Below, in pieces: positions 62,296 to 64,000 of a DNA stretch of 64,000 bases (position 1 is its first letter; every line of letters begins with the position of its first letter). The notes below the pieces were generated by a model. That model had not been told where the DNA came from, made no database searches, and saw only the letters and a program-made list of their open reading frames with translations. Position numbers and translations under genes: made by a program. Source of the DNA: Methanomassiliicoccales archaeon (GTDB taxonomy: Archaea > Thermoplasmatota > Thermoplasmata > Methanomassiliicoccales > UBA472); contig CP058896.1 of the NCBI GenBank assembly GCA_013415865.1, forward strand, positions 124,001-188,000, in the 5' to 3' direction.

Positions 62296-63228
62296 CTAAT
62301 CTTTCGCTCGTGACCTGTCCTCAGATTCCACCTGGCTCCTCGTCTTGATCTTCATCAGGATGCTCCCTTCCATTCTCGAAGGACTGATCGTGGCGATCTC
62401 TCTTAACTTCCTTCCATATATCTCCAGGTCGGCTATCTTGTCCTTGAACTTATCATATGGTACCTTGGCCCTGACCCCATCTACATGAAGCACCACTGGG
62501 GCCGGTCTCAGGTTCTCCTGGATCGCCTCTAGCTCGTCTAGGCGGTCCTTTATCTCAGCAGGATGAACGAAAAGAGGGTCAAGCTCAATGTCCCTTCTGC
62601 GGTCGGTTATGATCTTTTGGACCTTGCTTGCGACCTCCTCGAGCTTTTGGATCTCCTCTGCCCTCCTCATTCTTTCTACTTTTCTTCCGATACCGCAGAC
62701 GAGCGCTTCGCAGTAGGGTAAGGAACTGAACTCTGGTCCGCATGTGGCGACCACTGGCACCTCGATGTCCTGCCAGAGCTTGTACTTGTGTTTCTCGACG
62801 CATTCGCGGAAATTGCCGACCACGAAGACGGCAGCATCATATTCATTGATGATCGCCTTTTCCTCTGCATTGATCTGAGCGGTCTGTTTTCCCTTTCCAC
62901 GGGCAAGCCCCATGACGACCGTGATGGCACCATATCTCCTGAGCGTCTCCGCGATATCGCAGATGGGGTGGGGCATATGATGCCTCCCCAAGGTGGGACC
63001 AACAACCACTATCTCGGTCCCGGCGAGAGGGACGTCAAGTAATTTACCTCCAAGCTCTCGGGCCTTCGCCTCGATGATCGGTCGGTCCTCCTCTGGTATC
63101 GCGAATGTCACCAATATTTGCACCTGGATCTGGGTCTTCTGGACGACAAATCCTCCGATATCCTCGATGAGCTCATAGAACTCGTTGATCTTATAGACCC
63201 CTCCGTCGAACATCAGCACTTGGTACAT
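62296..63228 (-). CDS. mmp7: Methanogenesis marker protein 7
   Basis: The 310-residue protein matches Mmp7, found essentially only in methanogens and related alkane-using archaea. It begins MYQVLMFDGGVYKINEFYELIEDIGGFVVQK, then has DVPLAGTEIVVVGPTLGRHHMPHPICDIAETLR, VVATCGPEFSSLPYCEALVCGIGRKVERM and a coiled-coil C-terminus. Mmp7 has been reported as part of the ATP-driven complex that activates methyl-coenzyme M reductase, together with Mmp17, Mmp3 and McrC. It overlaps mmp17 (TGATG) and is last in the visible order mmp15-mmp17-mmp7. Confidence 0.92.
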   Translation of the reverse strand: MYQVLMFDGGVYKINEFYELIEDIGGFVVQKTQIQVQILVTFAIPEEDRPIIEAKARELGGKLLDVPLAGTEIVVVGPTLGRHHMPHPICDIAETLRRYGAITVVMGLARGKGKQTAQINAEEKAIINEYDAAVFVVGNFRECVEKHKYKLWQDIEVPVVATCGPEFSSLPYCEALVCGIGRKVERMRRAEEIQKLEEVASKVQKIITDRRRDIELDPLFVHPAEIKDRLDELEAIQENLRPAPVVLHVDGVRAKVPYDKFKDKIADLEIYGRKLREIATISPSRMEGSILMKIKTRSQVESEDRSRAKD

Positions 63229-63785
63229 CAGGCCGCCTCCATCTTATGGTGGACCTCTTCCGCCTTCTTCAGCCAATCTGCTTCAAAGCCATGCTCGGTG
63301 TTCGCTATCGTAAGAACATCGGAAGACGAGAATGTATGACGTATCTTCAGTCCTTCTGGGACGAGCTTCCATATCGCATCAAGGACCTGCGCCCTCAGCT
63401 CTTCTTCCGGATCGATCTTCATCTCCCAAAAGTCCATCCTGGTCACACCAGAGACGAATACCTCATACCTGGTGAGCTGTTCGACCCTGTCCCTGCCATA
63501 GGTCTTCCACAAGAGGGCCAGAAGCCTGGGCGCGTAGTTCTCGTCCGTGATGCTCACCATCACTCCCCCCTCCATGTCCTCTAGGTTTGCGACCTCATGG
63601 ACCGATCTGGCACCAGCGGCCTTTCTCATACGGACCGAAATAACAAAAAGGGGGTCCTCCGGTCTTATCAGAAGATGCACTCTCTCTAGGACGGTTGTAA
63701 TGCCCATCTCGAGGAGTATCCTCTCAAATATCTGGGCATAGGTCTCGGCACCTTCTTTGTCCGTTCCTTCGACAATCATCTCCAT
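63228..63785 (-). CDS. mmp17: Methanogenesis marker protein 17
   Basis: The 185-residue protein matches Mmp17: MIVEGTDKEGAETYAQIFERILLEMG, VISVRMRKAAGARSVHEVANLEDMEGG, TDENYAPRLLALLWKTYGRDRVEQLTRYEVFVSG and EMKIDPEEELRAQVLDAIWKLVPEGLKIRHTF. It is restricted to organisms with methyl-coenzyme M reductase and is reported as a component of its activation complex. I use the ATG at 63785, although TTG at 63791 is in frame. It is overlapped by mmp15 at its start and mmp7 at its end. Confidence 0.92.
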   Translation of the reverse strand: MEMIVEGTDKEGAETYAQIFERILLEMGITTVLERVHLLIRPEDPLFVISVRMRKAAGARSVHEVANLEDMEGGVMVSITDENYAPRLLALLWKTYGRDRVEQLTRYEVFVSGVTRMDFWEMKIDPEEELRAQVLDAIWKLVPEGLKIRHTFSSSDVLTIANTEHGFEADWLKKAEEVHHKMEAA

Positions 63786-63787
63786 GA

Positions 63788-64000
63788 TCAATGTCCCTCG
63801 AGGAAACCAGAGGACAGTAAGGCCGCTCCCGCCGCCCCGATGTACTGTGAGTTCGGAGGCACGATCGGCCTTTGTCCCAATGTATGCTCCACCGCGGTGA
63901 CGAGGCCTGAGATCAAAGAGGTCCCCCCGACCTGGATCACAGGTTGCCTGACATCTATCTCCTGCAGCTGTTGCTCATATATCTGCTCAGCGACGCTGTG
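63788..64000 (-). CDS. mmp15: Methanogenesis marker protein 15 (C-terminal part)
   Basis: Only the last 70 codons lie in the window; the frame runs off the right edge. The visible part includes [38 protein letters not shown] and [18 protein letters not shown]. This is the C-terminal ATP-binding end of the BadF/BcrD-type ASKHA fold, and the neighbourhood with mmp17 and mmp7 identifies it as Mmp15. ASKHA activases of this kind use ATP to drive electrons to low-potential centres, consistent with a role in activating methyl-coenzyme M reductase. Its stop overlaps the mmp17 start region. Confidence 0.82.
   Translation of the reverse strand, partial: HSVAEQIYEQQLQEIDVRQPVIQVGGTSLISGLVTAVEHTLGQRPIVPPNSQYIGAAGAALLSSGFLEGH

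Noticed and set aside
110-64000. Pyrrolysine use at UAG codons
   Set aside because: No methylamine methyltransferase or pyl genes are in the window and TAG ends normal genes such as fen and the HAD phosphatase, so nothing here needs read-through.
1-64000. CRISPR arrays, insertion sequences or prophage
   Set aside because: Apart from the 24-bp protein-coding repeat there are no spaced direct repeats, no transposase or integrase genes and no tail or capsid genes.

Overview
The window is archaeal and comes from a methanogen-type genome, most likely of the Thermoplasmata (Methanomassiliicoccales-like). It carries three methanogenesis marker genes at the right edge (mmp15 partial, mmp17, mmp7). 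It also has archaeal information genes (rpoE1-spt4-rps24e-rps27ae, FEN-1, archaeal RNase P RNA, deoxyhypusine synthase) and the archaeal mevalonate enzyme phosphomevalonate dehydratase. Four DUF835 domains fit a Thermoplasmata genome. The lineage is an inference from gene content; no 16S or mcr gene lies in the window.

Layout. 1-13 kb: SAM synthetase, a HTH-CBS regulator, RNase Z, an MFS carrier, ribulose-phosphate epimerase, small TRAM and membrane proteins, FEN-1, a very long isoleucyl-tRNA synthetase with an HhH/zinc-ribbon/DUF835 tail, and an HNH nuclease. 13-20 kb (minus strand): both phosphomevalonate dehydratase subunits (the small one fused to a Nudix domain), tRNA-Arg, the rpoE1 ribosomal-protein cluster and a K+-independent membrane pyrophosphatase. 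20-27 kb: MgtC/DUF4010 and dolichol-kinase-like membrane proteins, a thymidylate-kinase-like protein, transporters, deoxyhypusine synthase, a beta-decarboxylating dehydrogenase and MsrA.

27.5-34 kb is the most striking block. It is a tightly overlapping operon for a soluble [NiFe] hydrogenase of group 3 type, with one polypeptide carrying two ferredoxin-MvhD modules, two NfnAB/sulfide-dehydrogenase-like flavoprotein subunits, small and large hydrogenase subunits and a maturation protease. It looks like an H2:NAD(P)/ferredoxin machine, possibly flavin-bifurcating. tRNA-Leu and RNase P RNA follow.

34-51 kb: a phenylacetate-CoA-ligase/ACT pair, DUF835 proteins, an eIF2B-like sugar-phosphate isomerase, a B12-dependent ribonucleotide reductase, a MacB-like ABC exporter, TrpB2, an isoaspartyl peptidase and a wHTH-STAND-TPR protein. 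Two genes here have apparent one-base frameshifts in low-complexity DNA: a DUF835 gene at a G8 run, and a signal-peptide protein with eight 8-residue repeats.

51-64 kb: a HAD phosphatase, RidA, an Lrp regulator, a copper P-type ATPase and a tiny YHS protein that probably starts at CTG. These are followed by a PAS/GAF sensor without a kinase domain, an FAD-linked oxidase, an unassigned structured RNA candidate near 60.5-60.8 kb, small proteins and the mmp cluster.
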